In this document: positions 46,874-58,416 of the stretch, in pieces
Layout of the letters: every line of letters begins with the position of its first letter
How positions within the stretch are numbered: the first letter of the stretch is position 1
Source of the DNA: Hymenobacter cyanobacteriorum
GTDB taxonomy: Bacteria; Bacteroidota; Bacteroidia; Cytophagales; Hymenobacteraceae
Direction of reading: 5' to 3'
Length of the DNA stretch: 64,000 nt
Assembly (NCBI RefSeq): GCF_022631375.1
Contig: NZ_JALBGC010000001.1
Span: 744,001 to 808,000 of the forward strand
The notes under the pieces: generated by a model
What the model was told of the DNA's origin: nothing
Databases searched by the model: none
The model's input: the letters and a program-made list of their open reading frames with translations, nothing else
Translations under genes and position numbers: made by a program

Positions 46874-48058
46874 ATGAAATTTCTGCCCTACCTCGCCCTC
46901 CTCCCCATCCTCATCGCCTGCGGCAGCAAAGCCGAAAAGGCCGCCGATAAACCCGCCGCCCCGCCACCCCGCGCGCCTAACGAGGTTTTCCTCAGCAAAG
47001 CCCAGATGCAGGCGGCCGGCATCGAGCTCGGCACTTTCACCCGCCGCGACCTAGGCACCGAGGTGCAGGCCACCGGCCAGATTGATGTGCCGCCCAGCCA
47101 CAAAGTATCCATCACGGCTGTGATGGGCGGCTACGTGCAGCAACTCCCGGTGCTGCCCGGCCAGTTTGTGAAACGGGGTAGCGTGCTCGCTACCCTACGC
47201 AACCCCGACTACCTCAAGCTGCAGCAGGATTACCTCCAGAGCCAAGCCCGCATCGTATTTCTGAAGCAGGAAACCGCCCGCCAGCAAATCCTCAACGACG
47301 AAGACGTAGGAGCCCGCCGCAAGCTCCAGCAAGCCGCCTCCGAGCTGCGCACCGAGCAGGCCGCGGCCGGCAGCCTCGCTGCTCAACTTCGCCTCATCGG
47401 CCTGAATCCTGGGCGCATCACGGCCACCAATATCCAGCCCAGCGTGCCGCTCATCGCCCCTATTGGCGGCTACGTGAAGGCCGTGCTGGTGAACCCCGGC
47501 CAGTTCGTGAATCCGCAGGACGTGCTGATTGAGTTGGTGGACCGCTCCGACCTGCACCTGGAATTAAAAGTTTTCGAGCGCGACATTGCCAAGGTGAAAG
47601 TGGGCCAGGACATTCTGTTCCGCGTGCCGGCCCAGGGAGCCAGCGCCCAGCCACTTCCCGCCACCGTCTTCCTGGTCGGCAAAGCCTTCGATGACGACGG
47701 CCGCACCGTGTCGGTTCATGCCCACCTACACGACACCGGCCCCGATGCTGCGCTCACCGCCGCCCTATTGCCCGGCCAATACGTCAGTGCCCGCATCCTC
47801 ACCGGCCGTACGCCCCAGCGCACCCTGCCCGAAGACGCTCTCGTGCCCGGCGGCGAAGTCAGCTACGCTTATTATCAGGTAAAATCCGATGGTAAAGGCA
47901 GCACCTTCCGCCGCTTCAGCCTTCGTCCCGGCGCTACTGACCAGGGTCAGGTAGCCGTGCGCTCGCTCGATAAGCTGAGCGACACTACCCATCTGGTCGT
48001 CAAAGGCGCGTATTTTCTGGATGCCGAACGCAGCAAAGGCCAGGGCGGCGATGAGTAG
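46874..48058 (+). CDS. Heavy-metal RND efflux adaptor lipoprotein (CusB-like)
   Basis: 394 aa. Lipoprotein signal with lipobox LIAC (Cys16; MKFLPYLALLPILIAC). The adaptor domains are in order: an N-terminal barrel-sandwich half (VMGGYVQQLPVLPGQFVKRG), a coiled hairpin (about 120-175), the second half (IAPIGGYVKAVLVNPGQFVN), a beta-barrel (ELVDRSDLHLELKVFERDI) and a membrane-proximal region. It links the CzcA-type pump to its TolC partner, both encoded in the fused gene upstream. The Asp/Glu- and His-rich C-terminal metal-binding extension of some CusB proteins is absent. A palindrome lies between it and the pump gene, and another follows it. Confidence 0.91.
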   Translation: MKFLPYLALLPILIACGSKAEKAADKPAAPPPRAPNEVFLSKAQMQAAGIELGTFTRRDLGTEVQATGQIDVPPSHKVSITAVMGGYVQQLPVLPGQFVKRGSVLATLRNPDYLKLQQDYLQSQARIVFLKQETARQQILNDEDVGARRKLQQAASELRTEQAAAGSLAAQLRLIGLNPGRITATNIQPSVPLIAPIGGYVKAVLVNPGQFVNPQDVLIELVDRSDLHLELKVFERDIAKVKVGQDILFRVPAQGASAQPLPATVFLVGKAFDDDGRTVSVHAHLHDTGPDAALTAALLPGQYVSARILTGRTPQRTLPEDALVPGGEVSYAYYQVKSDGKGSTFRRFSLRPGATDQGQVAVRSLDKLSDTTHLVVKGAYFLDAERSKGQGGDE

Positions 48059-48064
48059 CCCGAA

Positions 48065-48148
48065 CGTCATGCAGAGCGCAGCGAAGCATCTTGCCTGCCA
48101 CCACTAATCATTTACTATTGCAGTAAAGATGCTACGCTCTGCATGACG
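48065..48148. repeat. REP-like palindrome, GTCATGCAGAGC family (copy 4)
   Basis: Left arm CGTCATGCAGAGCGCAGCG, right arm GCTACGCTCTGCATGACG; the outer ends pair almost perfectly. It lies between the metal adaptor gene and the WbqC-like gene, and its right arm overlaps an alternative upstream start codon (48143) of the latter. Confidence 0.8.
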
Positions 48149-48181
48149 TGGTGCTATGCGTGTTCCCTCTGCTTCGCCTCC

Positions 48182-48853
48182 ATGATTCTCCTCACCGAAC
48201 TGCACTACCACCCACCGGCCGCCCTTTTCGCTGAACTACAGCGCGCCGACGGCATCCTGCTCGAAGCCCACGAGCACTACCGCAAACAGACCTACCGCAA
48301 CCGCTGCCTCATCCGCACCGCGCAGGGCGTGCAGCCCCTCACGGTGCCCGTCCTCGATGGCAACCGGGCCGAAAAGGTCAGCGTTTCGGCCATTGAAATC
48401 GACTACCGCCAGAACTGGATTCATCGCCACTGGCGCACGCTCCAAACCGCCTACGGCAACAGCCCGTATTTCGAGTATTACGCCGACTACCTGCACGATA
48501 TCTACGTAAGCAAACCGGCGTTGCTTTTCGACCTGAATCAGCAGTTTTTGCGTTTATTGTTGAAGTGTTTCCGCATCACGCTGCCCCTGCACCTCACCAC
48601 CGAATACCACGCCCGCTACCCGGCGCAACCTTCTGCCGATAATTCCGGTCTGTTTACTACCCAGCTTATCGCCGACCGGCGCGACTGGCTGACACCCAAA
48701 GCCACTTCTAAACCTTCTGAACCTGACACTCCGGCAGCCTCCGCGCTGGTGCGGCCCTATCCGCAGGTGTTTGGCCCAGGTTTTGAGCCCGGCCTAAGTG
48801 TGCTGGACCTGCTGTTTTCGCAGGGCCCGGCCGCTGGCCGCTATTTGCAGTAA
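48182..48853 (+). CDS. WbqC-like family protein
   Basis: 223 aa from the ATG at 48182; the ATG at 48143 would take in part of a palindrome. It resembles WbqC-like proteins found in Bacteroidota and in O-antigen clusters: TELHYHPPAALFAELQRADG, YRKQTYRNRCLIRTAQGVQP, NWIHRHWRTLQTAYGNSPYF and LLDLNQQFLRLLLKCF-like blocks. The biochemical role is not established; it is thought to act in polysaccharide biosynthesis. It is not obviously related to the metal-efflux genes upstream, and it does not sit in a sugar-biosynthesis cluster. The C-terminal end (from about 180) is Pro/Ala-rich and then compact. Confidence 0.8.
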   Translation: MILLTELHYHPPAALFAELQRADGILLEAHEHYRKQTYRNRCLIRTAQGVQPLTVPVLDGNRAEKVSVSAIEIDYRQNWIHRHWRTLQTAYGNSPYFEYYADYLHDIYVSKPALLFDLNQQFLRLLLKCFRITLPLHLTTEYHARYPAQPSADNSGLFTTQLIADRRDWLTPKATSKPSEPDTPAASALVRPYPQVFGPGFEPGLSVLDLLFSQGPAAGRYLQ

Positions 48854-49013
48854 CCCGCAGATTTCGGCCAACGTTAGGTTAATAATGCCGGGCCGTAAAT
48901 AAGTCCGAACCTTCGCCCGAACCGGCTTGTTTTCAAGCTACATCGGCCCAACCCGTTATTCGTGTTACTCGCCCGACGCGGGGCTTATTTGATTTTTCAC
49001 TACGTTTATTGGC

Positions 49014-51629
<2,616 letters not shown>

Positions 51630-51649
51630 GAAGTAGTTAACAGACGTTA

Positions 51650-51684
51650 GAGGGCTGGTTTCCGCAAGGGAGCCAGCCCTTTTT
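51650..51684 (+). terminator. Terminator of clpC
   Basis: AGGGCTGGTT, loop, AGCCAGCCCT followed by TTTTTC, about 20 nt after the clpC stop codon. Confidence 0.82.
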
Positions 51685-51720
51685 CTTTGCGCCTATTCCT
51701 CCACCTTACTTTCTTTCGCT

Positions 51721-52140
51721 ATGCACAAACCCACTTTTCGATTCTTCGCCTTACTGCTTGCCCTGCCCACTGCCGCTATGGCGCAAGACCAGAAACCCGA
51801 AGCGCCTTATAATGCCCAACTGGTTGTTCGCCAGCCCGAAATTGGGGCTGGCAGCCCGGCTTTTACCCCTTCGGCGCAGGTACGAGGCATGAAAGCCCTA
51901 TCGGATGGGAAAGTATACTGGGTATCGTCCGATAACCGGCAGTTGCTGGCGTACCAGGGTAACCGGCTAGCCTGGAAAACCGATGTGGTGGGTGCCTGCC
52001 CAACGGTAGTGGGCCCGCGTGCCATTCGCAAAGTGACACTTGGGACCCAAACAATTTTTGTGCGGGTAGGCGAACGCACGTTTGCTGAAGTAAATGCAGA
52101 CACGGGAAAGGTCACTTCTGCTACGGTGCAAAAAAATTAG
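51721..52140 (+). CDS. Small exported protein of unknown function
   Basis: 139 aa with a signal peptide (MHKPTFRFFALLLALPTAAM, then AQ). The mature part has blocks such as VYWVSSDNRQLLAYQGNRLA, WKTDVVG and EVNADTGKVTSA that look like isolated quinoprotein/PQQ-like beta strands, but the protein is too short for a propeller, so this is a weak clue only. It is flanked by terminators on both sides and is probably transcribed alone. I do not recognise a family. Confidence 0.65.
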   Translation: MHKPTFRFFALLLALPTAAMAQDQKPEAPYNAQLVVRQPEIGAGSPAFTPSAQVRGMKALSDGKVYWVSSDNRQLLAYQGNRLAWKTDVVGACPTVVGPRAIRKVTLGTQTIFVRVGERTFAEVNADTGKVTSATVQKN

Positions 52141-52165
52141 CACCCCGTTGGATAGAATGTGACAG

Positions 52166-52191
52166 CCGGTCCGTTTCGGACCGGTTTTTTT
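52166..52191 (+). terminator. Terminator after the small exported protein gene
   Basis: CCGGTCCG, TTT loop, CGGACCGG and seven T; perfect 8-bp stem. Confidence 0.85.
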
Positions 52192-52264
52192 GCGCCCATG
52201 CATTACCTTGCTGCTTGATTTAGACCATCCTAACTGCTCGCGCGGTACTTCTCGCCTTCTTCTT

Positions 52265-54424
52265 ATGAATTTTCTGCAACGAATGGCCCTCGCGGGGGCG
52301 GGAGCGGCTTTGGCCGGTGGTGGGGCCTTTGCCCAGACGGCCCCCCTGACGCCGCCGGTAGCGCCCATCAAGCCCAAAGTGTTTACTGATTTTGGCATCC
52401 AGCGCACCGATAATTACTACTGGCTGAACAAGCCCACCGACCCGGCCGTCCTCAAATACCTGAACGCCGAAAACGCTTACTACGACCAGCAGATGGCTGC
52501 CGTAGTCCCCCTGCAAAAGAAGCTGGCGCAGGAAATCAAGAACCGCATCAAGCAGGAAGACGCGACTGAACCTTACCGCGACAACGGTTACTACTACTAC
52601 TCGCGCTACGAGTTCGGGCGCGAATACCCCATCTACTGCCGCAAGAAGGGCAGCACCATTGGCACGGAGGAAATTCTACTGAACGGCGACGAGATGGGCA
52701 GCAGCCAGAAGTATTTCCAGATTGGCGACTGGGCCGTGAGCGACAACAACCAACTGCTGGCGTTTTCGACCGATACCGTGAGCCGCCGCCTCTACACGCT
52801 GCGTTTCCGCAACCTGGCCACGGGCAAAGACTACCCCGAACGCATTCAGAACACCGGCGGCGAAATGGCTTGGGCGGCCGACAACAAAACCGTGTTCTAC
52901 ACCCGCAAAGACGTAACCACGCTCCTGCCCTACCAGGTGTACCGCCACGTGCTGGGCACTGACCCCAAGAACGACGCGCTGGTGTACGAGGAGAAGGACA
53001 ATACCTTCAACGTACACGTGAGCCGCTCGAAATCAAAGAAATACATCGGCCTGAACTTGGTTAGTTCGCTGTCGTCGGAGTATCGCTACCTCGATGCCGC
53101 CGCGCCGGCCGAGCAGCCCAAGGTATTCCAGCGCCGTGAAAAGGACCACCTCTATGATGTGGAGCACTTGGGCGATAAGTTCTACATCCGCACCAACCTG
53201 GGGGCGCCCAACTACCGCCTGATGGTAACGCCCGTGACGGCCACCGGCAAATCGGCCTGGACCGACGCCCTCACCCGCCACCCCGAAATTTTCCTCGACC
53301 GCTTCGAGCTGTTCAGCAACTACGTGGTGCTGAACGAGCGCAAAGGCGGCCTGCGCCAGCTGAAAGTGGTGAGCCTGAAGGACAAGCAGGAGCATTACAT
53401 TCAGTTTGAGGAACCCGCCTATACCGCTACTATCGGCGTGAATGCGGAAATGGACACGCCGGTGCTGCGCTACAACTACACCTCACTCACCACGCCGAAC
53501 TCCATTTTCGAGTACGACATGAGCACCCGCACCAATACCCTGGTGAAGGAGCAACCGGTGCTGGGCAACTACAACAAGTTCGACTACGTGACGGAGCGCG
53601 TGTTTGTAAAGTCGCGCGACAACAAGTTCATTCCCATGGCTTTGGTGTACAAGAAAGGCACCAAGCTGGATGGCACCGCGCCGCTGCTGCAGTACGCCTA
53701 CGGCTCTTACGGTTTCTCGCAGGACCCCACCTTCAGCGCCGCCCGGCTGAGCTTGCTGAACCGCGGGTTTGTGTACGCGCTGTGCAACATCCGGGGCGGG
53801 CAGGAGATGGGCCGGCAGTGGTTTGAGGACGGCCGCATGAGCCACAAAATCAACAGCTTCAACGACTTTATCGACTGCTCGGAGTACCTGACCAAAATGC
53901 AGGATGTGCGCGTGGGCAACGCGACTGTCAAGAAGCAGTTCACGGCCAAGGACAAGCTGTTTGCCATGGGCGGGAGCGCCGGCGGCCTGCTGATGGGCGC
54001 GGTGGTGAACATGCGCCCCGACCTCTACAAGGGCGTCATTGCCGCCGTGCCGTTCGTGGACGTGGTGACGACCATGTCGGACCCCAGCATCCCGCTTACC
54101 ACCAGCGAGTACGACCAGTGGGGCAACCCCGCCAACGAGGAGGAATTCAAGTACATGCTCTCGTATTCGCCCTACGACAATGTGGAAAAGCAGGCTTACC
54201 CCAACATGCTGGTAACTACCGGCTTGCACGACTCGCAGGTACAGTATTTCGAGCCTGCCAAGTGGGTAGCCAAGCTGCGCGCTACCAAAACCGATAAGAA
54301 CCTGATGCTGTTGCACACCGACATGGCGGCCGGCCACGGCGGCGCTTCGGGCCGTTTCAAGTCGATTGACGACACGGCGCGGCAGTATGCGTTTTTGCTG
54401 ATGCTGATGGGCAAGACGCTGTAG
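52265..54424 (+). CDS. Exported S9 family oligopeptidase (oligopeptidase B-like)
   Basis: 719 aa from the ATG at 52265 (signal peptide MNFLQRMALAGAGAALAGGG, then AFAQ), so periplasmic. An N-terminal seven-bladed propeller (about 40-430) is followed by an alpha/beta-hydrolase domain. The catalytic triad is visible: Ser571 in GGSAGGL, Asp656 in LHDSQV and His691 in AAGHGGASG. Prolyl-oligopeptidase-family enzymes cleave peptides shorter than about 30 residues; oligopeptidase B members cut after Lys/Arg. The ERKGGLRQLKVV and NYYWLNKPTDP blocks match the family. A palindrome follows the stop codon. Confidence 0.92.
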   Translation: MNFLQRMALAGAGAALAGGGAFAQTAPLTPPVAPIKPKVFTDFGIQRTDNYYWLNKPTDPAVLKYLNAENAYYDQQMAAVVPLQKKLAQEIKNRIKQEDATEPYRDNGYYYYSRYEFGREYPIYCRKKGSTIGTEEILLNGDEMGSSQKYFQIGDWAVSDNNQLLAFSTDTVSRRLYTLRFRNLATGKDYPERIQNTGGEMAWAADNKTVFYTRKDVTTLLPYQVYRHVLGTDPKNDALVYEEKDNTFNVHVSRSKSKKYIGLNLVSSLSSEYRYLDAAAPAEQPKVFQRREKDHLYDVEHLGDKFYIRTNLGAPNYRLMVTPVTATGKSAWTDALTRHPEIFLDRFELFSNYVVLNERKGGLRQLKVVSLKDKQEHYIQFEEPAYTATIGVNAEMDTPVLRYNYTSLTTPNSIFEYDMSTRTNTLVKEQPVLGNYNKFDYVTERVFVKSRDNKFIPMALVYKKGTKLDGTAPLLQYAYGSYGFSQDPTFSAARLSLLNRGFVYALCNIRGGQEMGRQWFEDGRMSHKINSFNDFIDCSEYLTKMQDVRVGNATVKKQFTAKDKLFAMGGSAGGLLMGAVVNMRPDLYKGVIAAVPFVDVVTTMSDPSIPLTTSEYDQWGNPANEEEFKYMLSYSPYDNVEKQAYPNMLVTTGLHDSQVQYFEPAKWVAKLRATKTDKNLMLLHTDMAAGHGGASGRFKSIDDTARQYAFLLMLMGKTL

Positions 54425-54432
54425 GAGCCGCT

Positions 54433-54521
54433 TGTCATGCTGAACGCAGTGAAGCATCTGGGTCATGTCTCAACCACGCTGGTCGGCTTGATTCAGATGC
54501 TTCACTGCGTTCAGCATGACA
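54433..54521. repeat. REP-like palindrome, GTCATGCTGAAC family (copy 5)
   Basis: Left arm TGTCATGCTGAACGCAGTGA, right arm TCACTGCGTTCAGCATGACA, followed inward by AAGCATCTGG and its approximate complement; the 20-nt outer arms pair completely. It lies between the S9 peptidase and acyl-CoA carboxylase genes. Confidence 0.87.
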
Positions 54522-54566
54522 TTTTTCTTTGCACTGCTACCGCCGCCCCATAATCTACCCGTAACC

Positions 54567-54574
54567 TACCTTTG
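54567..54574 (+). promoter_or_regulatory. -7 box of the acyl-CoA carboxylase gene
   Basis: TACCTTTG, a perfect TAnnTTTG match, 47 nt before the ATG at 54622. Confidence 0.5.
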
Positions 54575-54621
54575 GGCTTCCATTCCGCGCACCCATCCCA
54601 CCCGCGCGCTTAGCCCCGCTC

Positions 54622-56190
54622 ATGCCCGACCCGCACGCCCACGCCCACCTCTCCAAAACCGAATTGCTGGCCCGCAAAAACGAAGAAGCCCTGTTAGGGG
54701 GCGGCCAGGCCCGCATTGATGCCCAACACAAAAAAGGCAAGCTCACCGCCCGCGAACGGGTGGATTTGCTGATGGACGAAGGCTCGTTCGAGGAAATCGG
54801 TAAGTTTGTAATGCACCGCTCCAAGGATTTTGGCCTCGATAAGGAGCACTACCTCGGCGACGGCGTGATAACCGGCTACGGCACCGTGAACGGCCGGCTG
54901 GTGTACGTTTTTTCGCAGGATTTCACGGTTTTCGGTGGTTCGCTGAGCGAAACCCACGCCGAGAAAATCGTGAAAATCATGGACCTCGCCATGAAGAACG
55001 GTGCGCCCGTGATTGGCCTCAACGACTCGGGCGGGGCCCGGATTCAGGAAGGCGTGGTGAGCCTCGGCGGCTACGCCGACATTTTTTATAAGAACACGCT
55101 GGCTTCGGGCGTGGTGCCGCAGCTGTCGGCCATTATGGGGCCGTGCGCGGGCGGCGCGGTGTATTCGCCGGCCATCACCGACTTCATTCTGATGGTGGAG
55201 CACACGAGCTATATGTTCGTGACCGGCCCCAACGTGGTGAAAACCGTGACCCACGAGGAAGTAACCAGCGAGGAACTGGGCGGCGCCAGCACGCACTCGG
55301 CCAAGAGCGGCGTGACGCACTTCTCGTGCGCCAACGAGGTGGTGGCCATCAATCATATCAAGCAGCTGCTGAGCTACATGCCGCAGAACTGCGAAGAAAC
55401 GGCCCCGAACCAGCCCTACGAAGCCAGCGGCGACGAAAGCCGCCCCGAGCTCGACAAGCTGATTCCCGAAAATGCCAACCAACCTTACGACATGCGCGAG
55501 GTGATTGAGGGCATTATCGATACCAACTCCTTCCTCGAAGTGCACCAGAATTTTGCGGAGAACATCGTGGTGGGCTTTGCCCGGCTGGCGGGCCGTAGCA
55601 TCGGCATTGTGGGCAACCAGCCGGCGGTGCTGGCCGGTGTGCTCGACATCAACGCCAGCACCAAAGCCGCGCGCTTCGTGCGCTTCTGCGATGCCTTCAA
55701 CATTCCGCTGCTGGTGCTGGAAGACGTGCCCGGCTTCCTGCCCGGCACCGACCAGGAGTGGCGCGGCATCATCACCAACGGCGCCAAGCTGCTCTACGCT
55801 TTCTGCGAAGCCACCGTGCCGCGCATCACCGTGATTACCCGCAAAGCCTACGGCGGGGCATATGACGTGATGAACTCCAAGCACATCGGGGCCGATATGA
55901 ACTACGCCTGGCCCACCGCCGAAATTGCCGTAATGGGCGCGAAAGGCGCGGCCGAAATCATTTTCAAGCGCGAAATCGCCCAGGCCGAGAACCCCGAAGC
56001 CAAGCTCCAGGAGAAGGTGGACGAGTACCAGGAGAAATTTGCCACGCCCTACCGCGCCGCCCACCGTGGCTTCGTGGACGAGGTAATCCTGCCCTCGCAA
56101 ACGCGCCAGAAGCTGATTCGCGCCTTCAAGATGCTGGAAAACAAGGTGGACACTATGCCGCGTAAGAAGCACGGCAACATTCCGCTATAA
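54622..56190 (+). CDS. Acyl-CoA carboxylase carboxyltransferase (beta) subunit
   Basis: 522 aa, the usual length of propionyl-/methylcrotonyl-CoA carboxylase beta chains. Two crotonase-fold halves bind the acyl-CoA and biotin: [14 protein letters not shown] and [14 protein letters not shown] in the first, and [16 protein letters not shown] in the second, with oxyanion-hole glycine pairs. It transfers CO2 from carboxybiotin to acyl-CoA, probably propionyl-CoA to methylmalonyl-CoA; the substrate is inferred. The biotin-carrying alpha subunit is not in this window. A His-containing start (MPDPHAHAH) precedes the domain. It has its own promoter box and terminator. Confidence 0.93.
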   Translation: MPDPHAHAHLSKTELLARKNEEALLGGGQARIDAQHKKGKLTARERVDLLMDEGSFEEIGKFVMHRSKDFGLDKEHYLGDGVITGYGTVNGRLVYVFSQDFTVFGGSLSETHAEKIVKIMDLAMKNGAPVIGLNDSGGARIQEGVVSLGGYADIFYKNTLASGVVPQLSAIMGPCAGGAVYSPAITDFILMVEHTSYMFVTGPNVVKTVTHEEVTSEELGGASTHSAKSGVTHFSCANEVVAINHIKQLLSYMPQNCEETAPNQPYEASGDESRPELDKLIPENANQPYDMREVIEGIIDTNSFLEVHQNFAENIVVGFARLAGRSIGIVGNQPAVLAGVLDINASTKAARFVRFCDAFNIPLLVLEDVPGFLPGTDQEWRGIITNGAKLLYAFCEATVPRITVITRKAYGGAYDVMNSKHIGADMNYAWPTAEIAVMGAKGAAEIIFKREIAQAENPEAKLQEKVDEYQEKFATPYRAAHRGFVDEVILPSQTRQKLIRAFKMLENKVDTMPRKKHGNIPL

Positions 56191-56212
56191 TTATAAATCA
56201 ACCACTCAGCCG

Positions 56213-56249
56213 AACGCCATGCAGCATTGCGCGCTGCATGGCGTTTTGG
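56213..56249 (+). terminator. Terminator of the acyl-CoA carboxylase gene
   Basis: AACGCCATGCAGC, loop ATTGCGC, GCTGCATGGCGTTTT; 13-bp stem followed by T-rich sequence, 23 nt after the stop codon. Confidence 0.82.
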
Positions 56250-56302
56250 TTTAATAAGCTCGGCGGAGGCGCGGTGGCCAGCCTGCTTGCCGAGCAACGA
56301 AT

Positions 56303-56310
56303 TACTTTTA
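56303..56310 (+). promoter_or_regulatory. -7-like box next to the LysR start (leaderless candidate)
   Basis: TACTTTTA, one mismatch to TAnnTTTG, ends 3 nt before the ATG at 56314. Confidence 0.35.
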
Positions 56311-56313
56311 GGC

Positions 56314-57228
56314 ATGTCCGATTTCCGCCTCCGTGTATTCGCTGCTGTGGCCCGGCACCTGAGCTTTACGAAAGCCGGGCAGGAGCTTTTTGTGAGCCAG
56401 CCGGCCGTGACGAAGCACATTCGGGAGTTGGAAGCGCAATACGGGCAACGCCTGCTGGAGCGACGCGGCAACCGCGTGAGCCTGACCGAAGCCGGCCGCC
56501 TGCTACAAGCGCATGCCGAAACAGTGGCGCAGGCCCAGCAGCTTCTGGAGGACCAGCTGCTGGGCCTGCGCAACCCCGACGAGGCCACCGGCCGCCTGCG
56601 CCTGGGGGCCAGCACGACCCTCAGCCAGTACGTGCTGCCGGGGCTGCTGCCCGCCTTTCAGGCCCGCTACCCGCAGGTACACCTCACGCTGCTCAATGCC
56701 AATTCGGAGCGTATTGCCGATGCCCTGTTGCGGGGCGAGCTGGATTTGGGGTTTGTAGAGGGCCGCACGAAGAGCAAGGATTTGCACTACGAATTGCTGC
56801 TGCCCGATGAGCTGGTGGCCGTGCGCCGCGCTACTCCCAGCGGCCTGTCCACTGCGCCGCTAACTGTAGCCGAAGCGCTGGCCCATCCGCTGGTGTTGCG
56901 TGAGCGCGGCTCGGGCACGCTCGAAATCCTGGAATTTGCCCTCCGGGCGCAGCAAATCAAACTCAGCAACTTAGCGGTGGCCATTTACCTGGATAATACC
57001 GAGGCCATTAAAAGCTACCTCGAAGCGGCCCCGGGGGCGCTGGGCTTCGTGTCGCGCCGGGCCCTGGACCGCGAGCTAGCCGCCGGCCTGCTCGAAGTGG
57101 TGCCCATCCAAGGGCTGCACTTGGCCCGGCAGTTTGAGGCCGTTTGGGTGCAAGGCCAGGTGCTGGCCAGGCCGGCGCAGCGGTTTCTAAGCTTCGCACA
57201 GAACCAACTCGATAACAGTAAGCGGTAG
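56314..57228 (+). CDS. LysR-type transcriptional regulator
   Basis: 304 aa from the ATG at 56314; an upstream in-frame ATG (56227) overlaps the terminator. It has an N-terminal winged helix-turn-helix (FRLRVFAAVARHLSFTKAGQ, SQPAVTKHIRELEAQ, residues 2-60), a linker helix, and an effector-binding domain of two lobes (LRLGASTTLSQYVLPG onward). The gene that follows, 139 nt downstream in the same direction, encodes a YeiH-like sulfate-exporter-family protein; in enterobacteria a LysR regulator (YeiE) is adjacent to yeiH, so this protein probably controls it. The ligand is unknown. Confidence 0.93.
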   Translation: MSDFRLRVFAAVARHLSFTKAGQELFVSQPAVTKHIRELEAQYGQRLLERRGNRVSLTEAGRLLQAHAETVAQAQQLLEDQLLGLRNPDEATGRLRLGASTTLSQYVLPGLLPAFQARYPQVHLTLLNANSERIADALLRGELDLGFVEGRTKSKDLHYELLLPDELVAVRRATPSGLSTAPLTVAEALAHPLVLRERGSGTLEILEFALRAQQIKLSNLAVAIYLDNTEAIKSYLEAAPGALGFVSRRALDRELAAGLLEVVPIQGLHLARQFEAVWVQGQVLARPAQRFLSFAQNQLDNSKR

Positions 57229-57334
57229 GAAGCGCCCTACAAGCTGCCCGAATCAACCCATTCAATCTTTCCGACTATAACCGTTGGTTATTTGCTATAA
57301 CATGATTGGATAATCCCTGGCGCAGCAAGCACCG

Positions 57335-57342
57335 TAAATTTG
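57335..57342 (+). promoter_or_regulatory. -7 box of the YeiH-like gene
   Basis: TAAATTTG, a perfect TAnnTTTG match, 25 nt before the ATG at 57368. A TTATTTG and TTATAACATG region upstream (57290-57304) could be a LysR-type binding site (T-N11-A like), but I cannot prove it. Confidence 0.5.
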
Positions 57343-57367
57343 TGCTCGCAACAACTGCTCTACCAAC

Positions 57368-58384
57368 ATGAAACTTCTGGTGCAAGAAGCTACTCCAAAG
57401 CCTAACCAAGCTCCGGGGTGGACGCGCCAACTACATGCCTCCCGGACGTTGTTTGGGCAGGTCTTCACGCTGCAGCAGGTCGTTTTTGGGTTGTTTTTTG
57501 TTTTCTGCCTCACGCCCTGGGCTTCGCCGCCTCTCGCCCTGGCGCTGGGCCTGTTACTAGCCCAAACCGCTGGCAATCCGTTCATTACCCAAACCCGCAA
57601 AGCCACCGCCAAGCTGCTGCAGTTTTCGGTTATAGGGTTGGGCTTTGGCATGAATGCCCACGCGGCGGTGCAGGCCGGCAAAACGGGCATCGTGTTCACC
57701 ATCGCATCCATCTTCGGCACGCTGTTGCTGGGTTTTGTGGTGGGCCGGTGGCTGGGACTAAGCCGGCGCGTGGTGCACCTCATTTCGTGCGGCACCGCCA
57801 TCTGCGGCGGTTCGGCCATCGCGGCCATCGGGCCGGTGCTGCGGGCCAAAGACGAGGAAATGTCGGTGGCCTTGGGCACGGTGTTCGTGCTGAATGCGCT
57901 GGCGCTGTTCACGTTTCCCACCATTGGCCATGCGCTGCATCTCACGCAGCAGCAGTTTGGGCTGTGGTGTGCCATTGCCATCCACGATACCAGCTCGGTA
58001 GTGGGTGCGGCGGCGGCGTATGGCAGCCAGGCGCTGGCCGTAGCCACCACCGTGAAGCTGGCCCGCGCCCTCTGGATTATTCCGGTGGCACTTGGTACGG
58101 CGCTGCTTTTTAAGCAGAAGGGGGTTAAAATCACTGTCCCCTACTTCATTTTTGGTTTTATCGCGGCCATGCTGCTGAATACCTTTGTGCCCGCTGTTCG
58201 GCCGCTGGGCCCGGCAATGGTAAGCCTGGCCAAAATCGGCTTTACGGTAACCTTGTTCTTCATTGGAGCAGGCTTGTCGGCCAAGGTTTTGCGCTCGGTC
58301 GGCATCAGGCCCTACGCCTTGGGCACGCTGCTCTGGCTGGTGGTTTCGGCGGCCTCGCTCTACCTCATTTTGCACACCGTGTAA
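57368..58384 (+). CDS. YeiH-like putative sulfate exporter family membrane protein
   Basis: 338 aa with about ten transmembrane segments. Conserved family blocks: LLQFSVIGLGFGMNAHAAV, ISCGTAICGGSAIAAIGPVL (about 137-156), AIAIHDTSSVVGAAAAYG, and LVVSAASLYLIL at the end. UPF0324/YeiH proteins are poorly characterised; the family label (sulfate exporter) comes from distant similarity, so the substrate is uncertain. It lies directly downstream of a LysR-type regulator gene in the same direction. The first 25 residues form a cytoplasmic N-terminus. The GNAT gene starts 32 nt after its stop codon and may be co-transcribed. Confidence 0.88.
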   Translation: MKLLVQEATPKPNQAPGWTRQLHASRTLFGQVFTLQQVVFGLFFVFCLTPWASPPLALALGLLLAQTAGNPFITQTRKATAKLLQFSVIGLGFGMNAHAAVQAGKTGIVFTIASIFGTLLLGFVVGRWLGLSRRVVHLISCGTAICGGSAIAAIGPVLRAKDEEMSVALGTVFVLNALALFTFPTIGHALHLTQQQFGLWCAIAIHDTSSVVGAAAAYGSQALAVATTVKLARALWIIPVALGTALLFKQKGVKITVPYFIFGFIAAMLLNTFVPAVRPLGPAMVSLAKIGFTVTLFFIGAGLSAKVLRSVGIRPYALGTLLWLVVSAASLYLILHTV

Positions 58385-58416
58385 GCAAGTCGGTGGCTTA
58401 AAAAATCGTTTTTCCA

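Noticed and set aside
48143-48184. Upstream ATG extension of the WbqC-like protein
   Set aside because: The added residues overlap the right arm of a REP-like palindrome and are Cys-rich; the start at 48182 fits the family better.
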